Below, piece by piece: positions 13,160 to 13,360 of a stretch of DNA of 13,360 nt (positions are counted from its first letter, which is position 1; the number at the start of each line of letters is the position of its first letter). Both the position numbers and the translations under genes were made by a program. Origin of the DNA: Candidatus Zixiibacteriota bacterium (GTDB taxonomy: Bacteria > Zixibacteria > MSB-5A5 > GN15 > JACZUZ01); NCBI GenBank assembly GCA_022572905.1, contig JACZUZ010000009.1, forward strand, positions 1 to 13,360, written 5' to 3'. The notes below the pieces were generated by a model. The model searched no databases. It saw only the letters and a list, made by a program, of their open reading frames with translations, and had not been told where the DNA came from.

Positions 13160-13180
13160 GCGATTTCTCTAAAAAATCGC
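13160..13180 (-). promoter_or_regulatory. Hairpin in the leader of the Ton operon
   Basis: A perfect 7-bp inverted repeat, GCGATTT/AAATCGC with a 7-nt loop, lies in the predicted 5' leader about 80 bp before the first start codon. It could affect mRNA stability or bind a regulator. No Fur-box-like 19-mer was recognised beside it. Confidence 0.35.
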
Positions 13181-13226
13181 TTCGCCCCCCAAGTCCCCTC
13201 GACCCTTTGGCCCGGCGAGCCAGCAA

Positions 13227-13254
13227 TGTATAATAACATTTTGCTCCGGGTCAA
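13227..13254 (-). promoter_or_regulatory. Sigma70-type promoter of the Ton operon
   Basis: On the minus strand TTGACC (13249-13254), a 16-bp spacer and TATACA (13227-13232) give 5/6 matches in both boxes. Transcription would start near 13220, leaving a leader of about 140 nt before the first gene. Confidence 0.55.
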
Positions 13255-13360
13255 GTCCGTTGAACCCAAGGCCCGCTTTGAATTTTGATTTTCCACCGGC
13301 TCTTGCGTCAAAACAACCGGAGGGCGTACGGGTTAGCGCTTTTAAGTCATGGGTTGGGCG

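Larger units (their letters stand above)
13079..13360. other. Non-coding upstream region of the Ton operon
   Basis: No convincing gene reaches in from the right edge. The region holds the promoter at 13227-13254 and a hairpin at 13160-13180. A second, weaker minus-strand promoter-like pair (TTGACG with CAAAAT about 18 bp later) lies near 13280-13311. Confidence 0.5.

Noticed and set aside
13090..13311. Minus-strand 73-codon frame upstream of the Ton operon
   Set aside because: It has a non-ATG start and no protein-like character, and it covers the predicted promoter and leader hairpin.

Overview
The window looks like chromosomal DNA of a Gram-negative, probably uncultivated bacterium of the FCB superphylum; a Zixibacteria-like lineage is my best guess. 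The reasons are a secreted protein with BACON-like repeats ending in a GDxN..DVSDAVYLIKYIF type dockerin, and an exbB-exbD-exbD-tonB cluster with two ExbD paralogues. The taxonomy is inferred from protein style, not from a marker gene. Apart from a 3'-terminal fragment on the plus strand at the left edge, every convincing gene is on the minus strand, so transcription runs right to left.

Right part (about 13.25 kb down to 9.24 kb): a good sigma70-type promoter (13227-13254) precedes a four-TM membrane protein of unknown function, then exbB, two exbD genes and tonB. A textbook intrinsic terminator lies at 9240-9272. Together these form a proton-driven energy-transduction operon for TonB-dependent outer-membrane transport; the unknown membrane protein is probably an accessory. 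A gene-free stretch follows, carrying a 117-bp nested inverted-repeat element (9049-9165).

Middle part (8.92 kb down to 2.98 kb): a strong promoter (8889-8917) drives a roughly 200-nt purine-rich leader with a G-quadruplex-type motif. It leads into a 990-aa Hel308/HELQ/POLQ-like SF2 helicase that carries an extra C-terminal winged-helix-like domain. Behind it, with its own candidate promoter, lies an 839-aa full-length Lon-type protein. Its Ser-Lys protease dyad is intact, but Walker A, Walker B, sensor 1 and sensor 2 are all altered. This is the most interesting object in the window: a LonA-architecture protease that probably does not hydrolyse ATP normally, with a strongly basic C-terminal tail, next to a DNA-repair-type helicase.

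Left part (2.9 kb to 1): a strong promoter with a tandem 10-bp repeat over its -35 box and a hairpin at the predicted transcript start precedes a secreted 787-aa protein. That protein has a signal peptide, a cohesin-like domain, five BACON-like repeats and a C-terminal dockerin. It converges on the partial plus-strand gene at the left edge. No rRNA, tRNA, CRISPR array, transposase or phage gene was seen.
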